From an uncultured Desulfobacter sp. (GTDB lineage: Bacteria > Desulfobacterota > Desulfobacteria > Desulfobacterales > Desulfobacteraceae): a stretch of DNA of 64,000 bases. This document shows positions 7,319 to 15,726 of the stretch, piece after piece (position 1 is the stretch's first letter; each line of letters starts with the position of its first letter). Made by a program: the position numbers and the translations under genes. Under the pieces are notes generated by a model. That model was not told the origin of the DNA, did no database searches, and saw only the letters and a list, made by a program, of their open reading frames with translations. Where the stretch lies: positions 6,418,018 through 6,482,017 of the forward strand of contig NZ_OY762929.1 in the NCBI RefSeq assembly GCF_963666675.1. Reading direction: 5' to 3'.

Positions 7319-8029
7319 ACAGAAATTAAAGCATTTGTTTAAAATCTTACCATGGCACGGATGGCAAGGGCAGTGGCTCCGGGTTTCCCTCATCACATCA
7401 CACAAAGGGGGAATAGACGGCAGCAGACATTTTTCAGCGATCAGGACTTCGAGGCCTATCTGACTTTTATGTCGGAATGGTGTCTGGAATATAAAGTCGA
7501 AATCTGGGCGTATTGCCTGATGCCCAACCACATCCACCTGATTGCCGTTCCGGAAACCAAGGATGGTTTAAATCTGGCCATCGGGGAAGCACACAGGCGA
7601 TATACCAGAATGATCAATTTCAGGGAGGGTTGGCGCGGTCATTTATGGCAGGGGCGGTTTGCGTCATTTATCATGGAAGAAAGGCATTTATTGGCGTGTA
7701 CCCGGTATATTGAGTACAATCCGGTCCGTGCCGGTCTTGTAAAACGTCCTGAGGATTGGAAATGGAGCAGTGCCGGGGCACATATGGATGAAAAAGATGA
7801 TATTCTTGTCAAAACAAGCCCCTTGCTTGAGCTTGTCAATATTCCCTGGAGAGATTTTTTATCTTCTGATATTCATACTTCTGAAATCGAATTGTTCAGA
7901 AAGCATGAACAGACCGGTCGACCGTTGGGGAAAACGACCTTTGTAAAACAATTGGAGACTATTTTAGAAAGGCGATTGAGGCCGAAAAAGCCTGGTCGAA
8001 AGAAAAATAGGTAAGATGTCCCCGGATTT
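7290..8029 (+). mobile_element. IS200-like/RAYT element, copy A (intact)
   Basis: The element runs from AAATCCGGGGACACCTTA (7290-7307) to its inverted copy TAAGATGTCCCCGGATTT (8012-8029; one mismatch). It encloses a single Y1 transposase gene whose stop codon TAA lies inside the right repeat. A second copy at 13023-13759 shares the same ends, leader and coding sequence with only a few differences. No target duplication is evident, as expected for HUH single-strand transposases. Confidence 0.8.
7352..8014 (+). CDS. REP-associated tyrosine transposase (Y1_Tnp, IS200-like)
   Basis: A 220-aa HUH-superfamily Y1 transposase. The N-terminus MARMARAVAPGFPHHITQRG is diagnostic of the REP-associated (RAYT) branch. 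The metal-binding HUH motif appears as MPNHIHLI (about residues 53-60). The likely catalytic tyrosine is in the helix EAHRRYTRMIN, and YIEYNPVRAGLV is the usual conserved block. The basic C-terminus RRLRPKKPGRKKNR may bind DNA. These enzymes cut and join single-stranded hairpin ends. This copy is full length and could be active; it could mobilise the defective copy at 13 kb in trans. Confidence 0.9.
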   Translation: MARMARAVAPGFPHHITQRGNRRQQTFFSDQDFEAYLTFMSEWCLEYKVEIWAYCLMPNHIHLIAVPETKDGLNLAIGEAHRRYTRMINFREGWRGHLWQGRFASFIMEERHLLACTRYIEYNPVRAGLVKRPEDWKWSSAGAHMDEKDDILVKTSPLLELVNIPWRDFLSSDIHTSEIELFRKHEQTGRPLGKTTFVKQLETILERRLRPKKPGRKKNR

Positions 8030-8035
8030 ACGGAT

Positions 8036-8287
8036 TTAAAGACTCCAATCTTCATCAGGTTTAAAATGCATCTCTGAATATCCTCTGGGAGCGGCATAAG
8101 AAAATGACATTAAAGATAACGTAAATAAAATTCCAAATGCAAACAGATCCGGTTCTTCTTCATTTATTTGAAAGATAATTTTATGGTGTTCATTGCCTTT
8201 GAAGTCATCATATTCGTTTGAAATGATTTCAAGCGGAATCCCGATGCTCTCCATCATGTGATTGTAGATTATTGAGTCGTTTTCCAT
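8036..8287 (-). CDS. Small unknown protein, last gene of the LexA/methylase island
   Basis: An 83-aa acidic protein with no recognised domain. It has a short hydrophobic segment in the middle (FAFGILFTLSLMSFSYAA, residues about 49-66) and ends FKPDEDWSL. It starts 15 bases after the nuclease-like gene, so it is probably the fourth operon gene. Its stop lies six bases from the right end of RAYT copy A. It could be an immunity, accessory or specificity factor, or cargo. No function can be assigned from the sequence. Confidence 0.55.
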   Translation of the reverse strand: MENDSIIYNHMMESIGIPLEIISNEYDDFKGNEHHKIIFQINEEEPDLFAFGILFTLSLMSFSYAAPRGYSEMHFKPDEDWSL

Positions 8288-8302
8288 TTTTCATTTTTCA
8301 GG

Positions 8303-8995
8303 TTAAATTTGAAGCCAAAGGTGATTTACCTTAATCCTACAAGCTTTCCCTCTGTTTTCGAGCCAATTAAATTTTCTGTCGTGAGTTGAATGGTAAAGAT
8401 CCGTCTCAACAATTTCAGAATGTTCAACTATGTTAAATTCCATATTTTTTGGCCCATCCAGAACAGAGGAGAGATGATCTAACGAGTAGGGGGGTGTCAC
8501 ATATCCAATCATGAGTGCGTCCTGCATGGCCCATGCATAATCTCCGATAACAAATCGTGATAAACCTTTTTTACAATAACAGGATAAAACAGTGTGTTTT
8601 TTATCAACCGGCTTACATTCAACGAAAAGGCCGTCTTGGTCGCTTAATATAGGCAGGTGTTCCCTTTTCAGGTCAAAAAAGATATCCGGCATTTTGTCTG
8701 GGTGGTTTTTATCATAATTGGTTATTTTCTGATCTCGGGTTACCCTTCCAAACATAGCACTGTTAAATCCATCAATCTCGCCATTTTTCCGTAGACGGTT
8801 CTCAATAATTTCTACCAACATCTGGGTAATCGTGTCTTCATCTGCAGTTGTTAGATCGAAACCAGAAGGAGGTGTTTCTTTGAGAAGATACCACGCCGTT
8901 TCAATAACTTTGCAAAGAAGCAACTGCGTCCTTGGATGAATTTTGGGATGCGGTAATTTAAACTCTATTCCACGTGTAAAAAAACCAACGGCCAT
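8303..8995 (-). CDS. PD-(D/E)xK nuclease-like protein, putative restriction endonuclease
   Basis: A 230-aa soluble protein. The core shows PDIFFDL (about residues 104-110) and, after a short loop, LFVECKPV (about 124-131). This PD...ExK arrangement is the catalytic signature of the restriction endonuclease superfamily, with D at strand 2 and E-x-K at strand 3. An upstream helix with conserved glutamates (TQMLVEIIENRLRK) fits the first core helix. Its ATG shares one base with the TAA stop of the methylase gene (TAATG), so the two are translationally coupled. This context supports a cleavage partner of the methylase. The family is not one I can name, and activity is inferred. Confidence 0.6.
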   Translation of the reverse strand: MAVGFFTRGIEFKLPHPKIHPRTQLLLCKVIETAWYLLKETPPSGFDLTTADEDTITQMLVEIIENRLRKNGEIDGFNSAMFGRVTRDQKITNYDKNHPDKMPDIFFDLKREHLPILSDQDGLFVECKPVDKKHTVLSCYCKKGLSRFVIGDYAWAMQDALMIGYVTPPYSLDHLSSVLDGPKNMEFNIVEHSEIVETDLYHSTHDRKFNWLENRGKACRIKVNHLWLQI

Positions 8996-11900
8996 TAAGA
9001 TCTCCCTATGGGGAATGTATCCAGATGGCGGCGCTGGATCTCAAGAGCACATAATTGAGCACGACTCAATGTCCAATAGCGGTACTGACGTATGATTCCT
9101 ATAATAAGGTAACCATCTCCATGGACTATAACTCTGCTGCAACCGGTCTTGTTCGCTTCCTCAGAAATTTTATGAAGTAGGCTTTCATGCATTTTTTCTG
9201 CCGGGTTCGTTACTATAGTAGATGACGATACAAAGAAAAAATGCCAAGAGGATATTATATCCTGATTTTTAAATTCAACTTCATTAATTGATACCTGTTC
9301 ATTCGTAATGGAAAAAGATGGCGATAAAAATTTTTGAAGCCGCAAATAAAATGACTGGCGCTCAGATTTAGTAGGTACGGCATTTGCCCGATCTCGTGAT
9401 TTTTTAAACGGCTCACCAACTTCAAGAGTATCCTTTATAACTTGTTGGTCATTTTTATCTAATCCATAGAGATCAAAGATGAGGTTATTAATCTCTCCCC
9501 AGGGCTTTTGTTGTGATGTCTCAAGGTTATGTGATAATTTTAAGATATTAGTTTTAATAGATTTAGCCAGGTTCTTTATCTCGGGGTAAGGGAAATTATC
9601 AATTGATTCTTTAAGGAAAGTTCTCCTCTCAGCAGCTACTCTGGAACTTGTCATCAGCACATAATACCTAAAAAGTTCAGAATGGGTTATGAGGTGTAAT
9701 ATAGCTATTTCTAAATCCGATTGTTCACTCCCAAATGCCGAAAAGCCGTAATAACTTTTACTAAATGCGACGGGTGTTTTTACAATCCATGATTTTGGGG
9801 TGAATAATGATTTGCCTGGAGATTCGGGAATGATTAGTAACGGCGGTGTATACAATTCTATCTGTCTTGTCCTATGGACTGTTGGCTTGGTAAACTTTTC
9901 AGCAAAGGATAAATCAACTAAAAATGAATTGTCGCCAGGCCTGGAAAAAACAGGTAACCCCCGCATGGGAGAGGCATCATATTGTTTTCGTTTCGGAGAT
10001 AAGTTAAATCCCAGTCCAGTGTATAGATTATGACTTTCCCAGTAAGATTTAACAGTCGGCCAATCAAGACAGTTAATTTTTTCTATCAATCCTTGATCAA
10101 GGATCGTTCCGATGGCAAGCGTTTTTAATAGCCTTGGCCTTTCAATTAATTGCGTGATAGATACCGGGTGGGCTGATTGATAATCAATTCTTAGCCTCCC
10201 TTTATCATTCAAATATCGTTCAAAATGAGGGGTAACAAAATAAAAACTGTGATCTGCGGGTGGTATTTGATTACGAGCAAAAAGAAGCATGAAAGGTTGA
10301 TTCATACCAGGCCATACAGGACTGTCGGATAAGTTTGAGCCATTTAAAATACCAGTGATTTCTATCCCTTTTAATATCGCATTAAACGCCTTTATTCCAG
10401 GCTTTGTCTGTTTGAGGAATATTCGCCCCGGCAATGCCATGGCAATTATACCATTTGGCTTTGCCCATTGAGCAGATTTCCATAAAAACGGCAAATCGGG
10501 ATTGTTATCTGGATTATTATACGTCTCAGAAATGTCTGTAAGTCTTCTTTCTATAAGGATTTTGCGTGTCAACTTCGTGAACGCAGACTTATCTCCTTTT
10601 AATCTGCTCCAAGGTGGATTACCAATAACAATATCAAAACAACCATCAAATTCCTTTGGTATATCAGAACGTAAACTGCCTAATACAAACTCCTTGGTAT
10701 CTCTTTCTTCTGGCCTCCTATGATTATGCAGCACAATCCCCTGTAGAGGTTTTGGGAATTTTAAGCTCTTTGGAGGGCGTGGAGTGCCATTTAACTCGAT
10801 GGCCGTAATATAAAGAGATAACGCCGAAAGGCGCAGTGCCGACTCACTGACATCGAAACCGCACACTTGCTGGTAAAGAATTGCCTGGATTGTTTTTGTA
10901 TTTGGCCTCTTACCATCATGTTCCCATTGAGCAGCCACCAACTTTCTAAACGATAGAACAAGAAAAATTCCCGCTCCGCAACTGGGGTCCAAAATTCGGG
11001 CCTCTTTTTTGTTTAAAAGCCCTTCAAATGCATCATCAACAAGATATCGAGCTATGTTTTTCGGAGTATAATACGCACTTGTCTGTTCCCTTTGTTGGGA
11101 ATCCCATATCTTGCTGAAATTTTCATATACTTGACTGAGCACCCCAATAGGGATATGGGCAAAATCAAGATCACCCCAATCAATTACAGTTTGAAACGCA
11201 CTGATTCCGGCATACTCCCAGCTTTTGAGAATGGCCTTCAAATGAAGAAATAGCTTACCATTGGTTTGACGCTCAGCCTTTTCAAAAACAGAGATATAAT
11301 CTTCAGAGAAGGGCAGTAAATCACCGTTAAAGGTTTGATCAAGCCATTGGCATGTGGCAACAGAATTGACCACATTTTTAAAGCAACCTGCGTGAGAATC
11401 TGTGCCTGGGCAGATAGAATCAAGTTCGTTCGGCAGGATTATTTTCCTGTCCCACAGAAAACGAAAAAACAAAGCCCGGCCAAGGAATGAAAGAACGTCA
11501 AGTGGATTGATATCATAATGTTCTATCAGCTCTCTTGATGAATTTGTTATTAGATCAAGAATTGCTTTAAAAACAAAATCCGGGGCTTCTGGTTGGCCCT
11601 CCAGAGTGAAAACACCATTTACAATGCTTTGAAAAAACAGTGGTGCATTCGCAGAGTCCTTTTTGATAGAAATACTTTTTTTATCTATTAATGCAGAACG
11701 ATCTAAATTGATGGGATGAACAACCAGTTCTCCCGGACTAATGATTCCAAGAAAGGCCCTTTCTCCACGGTTTGCCAAAAGGCATTGCAGATCTAATAAT
11801 TTATCATCATCTATATGATGCATCCTTTCCCCTGAAATAATATATAATAGGGGGCTGGATTGAAATTCTGCAACGGCATCAATCTTTGGATGTTTTTGTC

Positions 11901-12009
11901 CTGGCTGTTTGAGTAAATCAAGATAATCTATGTGTCTCGGGTCAGGGGAGCCTTCAAACAATACAACATCATGGCATCCAAATGCTTTGACGGTATTTGT
12001 TATATTCAT
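8995..12009 (-). CDS. Large N6-adenine DNA methylase (type IIG/Eco57I-like)
   Basis: A 1004-aa DNA methyltransferase of the gamma class. The order is motif X (SAYYTPKNIARYLV, about residue 315), AdoMet motif I (ILDPSCGAGIFL, about 343) and catalytic NPPW (IVIGNPPWSRL, about 460). About 280 N-terminal residues precede the methylase core. About 400 C-terminal residues probably contain the target-recognition domain, including the FPYP segment common in this class. I see no clear nuclease motif in the N-terminus, unlike true type IIG enzymes; the downstream gene appears to supply the nuclease. ATG 12009 overlaps the LexA stop (ATGA); GTG 12015 is an alternative. It probably protects host DNA by m6A modification. 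Confidence 0.82.
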   Translation of the reverse strand: MNITNTVKAFGCHDVVLFEGSPDPRHIDYLDLLKQPGQKHPKIDAVAEFQSSPLLYIISGERMHHIDDDKLLDLQCLLANRGERAFLGIISPGELVVHPINLDRSALIDKKSISIKKDSANAPLFFQSIVNGVFTLEGQPEAPDFVFKAILDLITNSSRELIEHYDINPLDVLSFLGRALFFRFLWDRKIILPNELDSICPGTDSHAGCFKNVVNSVATCQWLDQTFNGDLLPFSEDYISVFEKAERQTNGKLFLHLKAILKSWEYAGISAFQTVIDWGDLDFAHIPIGVLSQVYENFSKIWDSQQREQTSAYYTPKNIARYLVDDAFEGLLNKKEARILDPSCGAGIFLVLSFRKLVAAQWEHDGKRPNTKTIQAILYQQVCGFDVSESALRLSALSLYITAIELNGTPRPPKSLKFPKPLQGIVLHNHRRPEERDTKEFVLGSLRSDIPKEFDGCFDIVIGNPPWSRLKGDKSAFTKLTRKILIERRLTDISETYNNPDNNPDLPFLWKSAQWAKPNGIIAMALPGRIFLKQTKPGIKAFNAILKGIEITGILNGSNLSDSPVWPGMNQPFMLLFARNQIPPADHSFYFVTPHFERYLNDKGRLRIDYQSAHPVSITQLIERPRLLKTLAIGTILDQGLIEKINCLDWPTVKSYWESHNLYTGLGFNLSPKRKQYDASPMRGLPVFSRPGDNSFLVDLSFAEKFTKPTVHRTRQIELYTPPLLIIPESPGKSLFTPKSWIVKTPVAFSKSYYGFSAFGSEQSDLEIAILHLITHSELFRYYVLMTSSRVAAERRTFLKESIDNFPYPEIKNLAKSIKTNILKLSHNLETSQQKPWGEINNLIFDLYGLDKNDQQVIKDTLEVGEPFKKSRDRANAVPTKSERQSFYLRLQKFLSPSFSITNEQVSINEVEFKNQDIISSWHFFFVSSSTIVTNPAEKMHESLLHKISEEANKTGCSRVIVHGDGYLIIGIIRQYRYWTLSRAQLCALEIQRRHLDTFPIGRS

Positions 12010-12641
12010 GAGCACCCCAGTTTGCTTTCTGTTCGAATGATACCTTTGTACAACCCAAGGATGCGGATTGTATCATTGTTATTTTTAGGGACTTCAAGGT
12101 CTTTAAATGCAGGATTTTCCGGCTTTAAAATAAGTCGATCAGAAGACAAAACAACTCGCTTAAGTGTGGCTTCATTATCAATTAGGACCGCGGCAATCTC
12201 TCCGTTATTGACACTATCCTGCCATTTTATAATCGCTATATCCCTGTTTTTAATACCTGCGCCTGTCATGCTATCACCGATCACCCTAAGAGCAAAAAGC
12301 TCACCGCCTCCAAATAGTACGGGGTTGATGGGTAATTGATCATCAAAATTCTGCTCTGCCCATATTGGGACGCCTGCTGCAATATCCCCAAGCAATGAAA
12401 TTGAGCCATTTTTCATTCCGTTAAAAACAGGGTCAACCAATTGTATTCCCCTTGCTTTGCCACAATTTAGTCGGATATAGCCTTTTTTTTCAATCAGGAC
12501 AAGGTGATTACGTACAGTGTTCTGGCTTTTATAACCAAAGTGAGTTTTTATTTCAGCCTGTGTTGGTGGATAACCGTTCTCCTGATGCCACTTGGAAATA
12601 AATTGATAGATGTTGAATTGTATTTTCGTTAAATCTTTCAT
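12006..12641 (-). CDS. lexA: LexA-type self-cleaving repressor heading the R-M operon
   Basis: A 211-aa LexA/S24 repressor. Residues about 1-68 form the LexA winged-helix domain, with GYPPTQAEIKTHFG and the recognition region SQNTVRNHL. The cleavage site is A89-G90 in DIAAGVP. The catalytic dyad is S124 (GDSM) and K161 (ATLKRV). The 34- and 37-residue spacings are identical to E. coli A84-G85/S119/K156. RecA-stimulated self-cleavage is therefore expected. ATG 12641 is chosen because the GTG at 12674 lies inside the promoter/operator. The stop overlaps the methylase start (ATGA), so damage should derepress the whole operon. It may be an accessory LexA rather than the host SOS master regulator. 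Confidence 0.85.
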   Translation of the reverse strand: MKDLTKIQFNIYQFISKWHQENGYPPTQAEIKTHFGYKSQNTVRNHLVLIEKKGYIRLNCGKARGIQLVDPVFNGMKNGSISLLGDIAAGVPIWAEQNFDDQLPINPVLFGGGELFALRVIGDSMTGAGIKNRDIAIIKWQDSVNNGEIAAVLIDNEATLKRVVLSSDRLILKPENPAFKDLEVPKNNNDTIRILGLYKGIIRTESKLGCS

Positions 12642-12663
12642 ATCAGGCTTTTTAAACACTATT

Positions 12664-12690
12664 ATTATATACACTGTTATTAAAAACAGT
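12664..12690 (-). promoter_or_regulatory. SOS (LexA) box overlapping the promoter of the LexA/R-M operon
   Basis: On either strand, 12673-12690 reads ACTGTT-N6-AACAGT, which contains CTGT-N8-ACAG, the E. coli-type LexA box. On the minus strand it is followed by a perfect TATAAT at 12669-12664, about 22 bases before the ATG at 12641. LexA bound here would cover the promoter, giving autorepression. The -35 region is weak, as often at operator-covered promoters. Confidence 0.75.
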
Positions 12691-13022
12691 ATTTAATAAA
12701 TAATCAAGCCTTTTCTTTTCTTAAACCGGATCACTATTTGTCCCAATATCCACTAAAAGTCCCTTCTTAATCTGTTGTAATAACTCTTTAATATTTTAAT
12801 TGGGACGTTGGGACATTCCTTCAATATGCTTTGAATTATCCATCGTTTCTGTTTTTCAAACGCTGTAGGAGAGATGACAGTAGCTCAAAGATAAAATTTG
12901 ATCTCCCAAATTATTCGTCACAAAAATATCTGTTTTTTTCTTTAACGGCACAATGTTCGGTCAATGTTCCAATCGTTGTCACACTTTATGGTTGAAAGGC
13001 TGAAAAATCAGCCAAAACTTTA
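12691..13022. other. Upstream region of the island without genes
   Basis: About 330 bases between the SOS-controlled promoter and RAYT copy B. The DNA is AT-rich. GGGAC-type words recur (TTGTCCCAAT near 12738 and TTGGGACGTTGGGACA near 12801), and a CTGAAAAATCAG dyad lies near 12999-13011. No ORF or RNA gene is supported. Confidence 0.5.
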
Positions 13023-13759
13023 AAATCCGGGGACACCTTACTTATTTATTGACAGAAATTAAAGCATTTGTTTAAAATCTTACCATGGCACGGATGGCAA
13101 GGGCAATGGCTCCGGGTTTCCCTCATCACATCACACAAAGGGGGAATAGACGGCAGCAGACATTTTTCAGCGATCAGGACTTCGAGGCCTATCTGGCTTT
13201 TATGTCGGAATGGTGTCTGGAATATAAAGTCGAAATCTGGGCGTATTGCCTGATGCCCAACCACACTCACCTGATTGCCGTTCCGGAAACCAAGGATGGT
13301 TTAAATCCGGCCATCGGGGAAGCACACAGGCGATATACGAGAATGATCAATTTCAGGGAAGGTTGGCGCGGTCATTTATGGCAGGGGGGCGTCATTTATC
13401 ATGGAAGAAAGGCATTTATTGGCGTGTACCCGGTATGTTGAGTACAATCCTGTCTCCGTGCCGGTCTTGTAGAACGTCCTGGGGATTGGAAATGGAGCAG
13501 CGCCGGGGCACATATGGATGAAAAGATGACATTCTTGTCAAAACAAGCCCCTTGCTTGGGCTTGTCAATATTCCCTGGAGAGATTTTTTATCTTCTGATA
13601 TTCATACTTTTGAAATCGAATTGTTTGGAAAGCATGAACGGACCGGTCGACCGTTGGGGAAAACGACCTTTGCAAAACAATTGGAGACTATTTTAGAAAG
13701 GCGATTGAGGCCGAAAAAGCCTGGTCGAAAGAAAAATAGGTAAGGATGTCCCCGGATTT
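13023..13759 (+). mobile_element. IS200-like/RAYT element, copy B (degenerate)
   Basis: The ends AAATCCGGGGACACCTTA (13023-13040) and TAAGGATGTCCCCGGATTT (13741-13759) match copy A, with a one-base insertion in the right repeat. The leader and gene are nearly identical to copy A, so the duplication is recent. It lies in the same orientation, and the pair brackets 5 kb of restriction-modification DNA. Confidence 0.8.
13085..13743 (+). pseudogene. Frameshifted RAYT transposase
   Basis: The same protein as the gene at 7352, disrupted by indels. A 5-bp deletion after HLWQG near 13385 is followed by a 2-bp insertion near 13456 (CCTGTCTCCG against CCGGTCCG in copy A) and a 1-bp loss in the A-run near 13522. 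The first frame stops at 13441 after 118 codons. The HUH region survives (MPNHTHLI) but the conserved C-terminal blocks are out of frame. It is almost certainly inactive, but its ends could still be mobilised by copy A. Confidence 0.9.
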
Positions 13760-13837
13760 CAAGGCTCTGAGGGCGAAGGGGGGTGTGATGACTCCTTCGT
13801 TGAAATAAAGTGCAAACCTATTTTGCACCGCAGCGTG

Positions 13838-13869
13838 GTCTGACAAGTTCAGGATGGACCTGTTCAGAC
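13838..13869 (+). other. Hairpin upstream of the lipoprotein gene
   Basis: GTCTGA (13838-13843) pairs with TCAGAC (13864-13869), with an inner CAGG/CCTG stem and a bulge. TTTACTTTTT follows. It could terminate leftward-derived transcription or sit in the 5' UTR of the gene at 13905. Confidence 0.3.
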
Positions 13870-13904
13870 TTTACTTTTTAACCCATATGTAAAGAGGATC
13901 AACT

Positions 13905-14459
13905 ATGATGAAAGCTGTTTCCACTGTAATCTGTGCGTGTCTCCTACTTATGAGCAGTTGCGCCTGGGTTGAACAAGAGCCGGTCTCAACCAAGACAATT
14001 ACTGAAGCTGAGGTACTTCAAGCACAAAAAATTTGGGGTGACGGTATCGTTGCCATAGGCCGCGCCTACGTGAATAAGGAAGACTATAAAGCCTTGGCTG
14101 CCACCCATGTAGATACGCTCTACGCCTATGATGAAGGCACAGTGCTGTTCAAGCCAACCAAGGCTGCCGCACAGCAATTCCGTCTCACTGAGCCCGATGC
14201 GATTTCATATTTTGTGACCGGCGTGGTCCCCGAGGATCACGGATTTGCCCTCCAGCCATGGTCAGCCGTCCGGTTTGAAAATGCAGGTATTTTCATCGAC
14301 AGTGATTCCGCTGTGGCGATGGGTAACTACTTCTTCACAGATGCCAACACCGGCAAAGAAGCCAAGGTGGAATTTACCTTTGGTTATATTCGCGGTGCAG
14401 ACGGCAAGCTGTTGATCAACGTTCATCATTCGGCGTTCCCTTATCAGCCGTCTCACTGA
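13905..14459 (+). CDS. Lipoprotein with SnoaL/NTF2-like domain (unknown)
   Basis: A 184-aa exported lipoprotein. It has a signal peptide with lipobox LLMSSC (acylated Cys at about residue 19). The mature part shows the NTF2/SnoaL-like pattern: a helix (EVLQAQKIWGDGIVAIGRAY), DYKALAATHVDTLYAYD, and ending strands with VAMGNYFFTDANTG, KVEFTFGYIRGADGKLLINVHHS. This resembles the association-domain-like fold of small ligand-binding or enzyme-like proteins. RBS AAAGAGG (13891-13897) precedes ATG 13905 by 7 bases. No operon partner is evident. The precise role is unknown. Confidence 0.7.
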   Translation: MMKAVSTVICACLLLMSSCAWVEQEPVSTKTITEAEVLQAQKIWGDGIVAIGRAYVNKEDYKALAATHVDTLYAYDEGTVLFKPTKAAAQQFRLTEPDAISYFVTGVVPEDHGFALQPWSAVRFENAGIFIDSDSAVAMGNYFFTDANTGKEAKVEFTFGYIRGADGKLLINVHHSAFPYQPSH

Positions 14460-15061
14460 TTGTGTAGGAGAGGCTGATTCCTAACGCCTGCACAGCTTGG
14501 GTAGAGCGAGACAAAATCCATCTCTCTCCCGAGCTATCCGTTGTTATCAAAGGTGGCAATCGTGAAGGGGCATGATGAAATACTTGGAGCCTTGACCCCT
14601 TCATGATTTCCCCACAAGAATTCAATGCGCCTTTCACGGTATAGCGATTCTGAGATTATAGGGTAAAATAAGAGCGGTTGATACATCAAGGTTCGTCAAA
14701 AAGTTGGGCGCTATTCAAAAATCACCCAAGTGAAAGTGTATGATTGGGTCATGATAGACCTGGCTCGGCCCATGGCCGTTATAGGAACTTTTTGCCTACT
14801 GGTAAAGCGAGTCAAGATAGGATTCCCCATCACTGAAGAACCGGCCTCACACACCCAATCACCCTGCCGAAGGCAATGCCGAGACGGCTTCAGGGCTTTG
14901 GCTCACGACAGCTATTTTAAAATCCGGAAAACTTGAAAAATCAGATATCGCCATTATCCTTTACAAGATGCCGGCATGGAATATATTATAGTGCATATTT
15001 TTCCAAGACCGAACATGATCATTCAAACGAAATTGTATGAAAACAAAAAAGGAGAACTTTC
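14460..15061 (+). other. 600-base gene-free region containing the tpx promoter
   Basis: No convincing gene; a 68-codon frame at 14730 lacks a ribosome-binding site and family features. Near the right end, TTTACA (14960-14965) and TATATT (14982-14987) with 16-bp spacing form a plausible sigma-70 promoter about 65 bases before tpx. Confidence 0.45.
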
Positions 15062-15562
15062 ATGGGATCTATTACTCTCGGTGGCAACGCGATAACTTTG
15101 GCTGGTGATTTTCCTAAGACCGGTGACAAAGCAAAGGATTTTACCCTTGTGGGTCAGGATCTGTCAGAGGTCAAACTCTCTGGGTATGCCGGTAAACAGG
15201 TGGTGCTCAACATTTTTCCAAGCCTTGATACCCCCGTTTGTGCCACAGGCGTTCGTAAATTCAATGAAACCGCCGGCAGCAAGGAGAATACCGTTGTACT
15301 CTGTGTTTCCGGGGATCTGCCTTTTGCCCACAAACGGTTCTGCGTTGCCGAAGGTATTGAAAACGTTGTGACGGCTTCTGCCTTCCGGAATCCCCAGTTC
15401 GCCCTTGATTATGGTGTGGCTATCCAGGACGGGCCCCTGGCCGGTCTTACGGCCCGGGCGGTTGTTGTCCTCAATGCATCCGGCGAGGTGGTTTACACCG
15501 AGCTTGTACCGGAAATCAAACAAGAACCAGATTATGAAGCTGCACTGGCAGCATTGTCCTAA
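15062..15562 (+). CDS. tpx: Thiol peroxidase (atypical 2-Cys peroxiredoxin)
   Basis: A 166-aa Tpx that reduces hydrogen and alkyl hydroperoxides with electrons from thioredoxin. The peroxidatic cysteine is C60 in SLDTPVCATG and the resolving cysteine C94 in HKRFCVAEG; both are at family positions. Length is canonical. AAGGAG lies upstream of ATG 15062 with good spacing. It stands alone between its own promoter and a terminator. It probably protects this anaerobe during oxygen exposure. Confidence 0.96.
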   Translation: MGSITLGGNAITLAGDFPKTGDKAKDFTLVGQDLSEVKLSGYAGKQVVLNIFPSLDTPVCATGVRKFNETAGSKENTVVLCVSGDLPFAHKRFCVAEGIENVVTASAFRNPQFALDYGVAIQDGPLAGLTARAVVVLNASGEVVYTELVPEIKQEPDYEAALAALS

Positions 15563-15601
15563 CAGCTAAATGCCAGGGACTTGTTAAATAAGAAAACGAG
15601 C

Positions 15602-15646
15602 GCCCATTCGGAAACCGGCTGATAAAATTTTCGGATGGGCATTTTT
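15602..15646 (+). terminator. Rho-independent terminator of tpx
   Basis: GCCCATTCGGAAA (15602-15614) pairs with TTTTCGGATGGGC (15628-15640) in a 13-bp stem with two G-U pairs, followed by ATTTTT. Confidence 0.8.
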
Positions 15647-15726
15647 ATGTAGTGTCTGACCGAGGAACCACGTTCTTCGATCGGGCGCTATTTAAGAGCT
15701 GTTCCTAAATACCTCAAGGGGGTGGT

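Noticed and set aside
8995..12009. Methylase as BREX PglX or DISARM component
   Set aside because: No brxL/pglZ/brxC or drmABC neighbours. The only companions are LexA, the PD-ExK protein and a small unknown.
12673..12674. GTG 12674 as LexA start
   Set aside because: It lies within the SOS box and before the predicted transcription start. ATG 12641 matches LexA N-termini.
13085..13743. Copy B of RAYT as three separate small genes
   Set aside because: Base-by-base comparison with copy A shows simple indels in one gene, so it is a single pseudogene.
14730..14936. 68-codon frame upstream of tpx
   Set aside because: No ribosome-binding site, no domain pattern, and it overlaps a probable promoter region.
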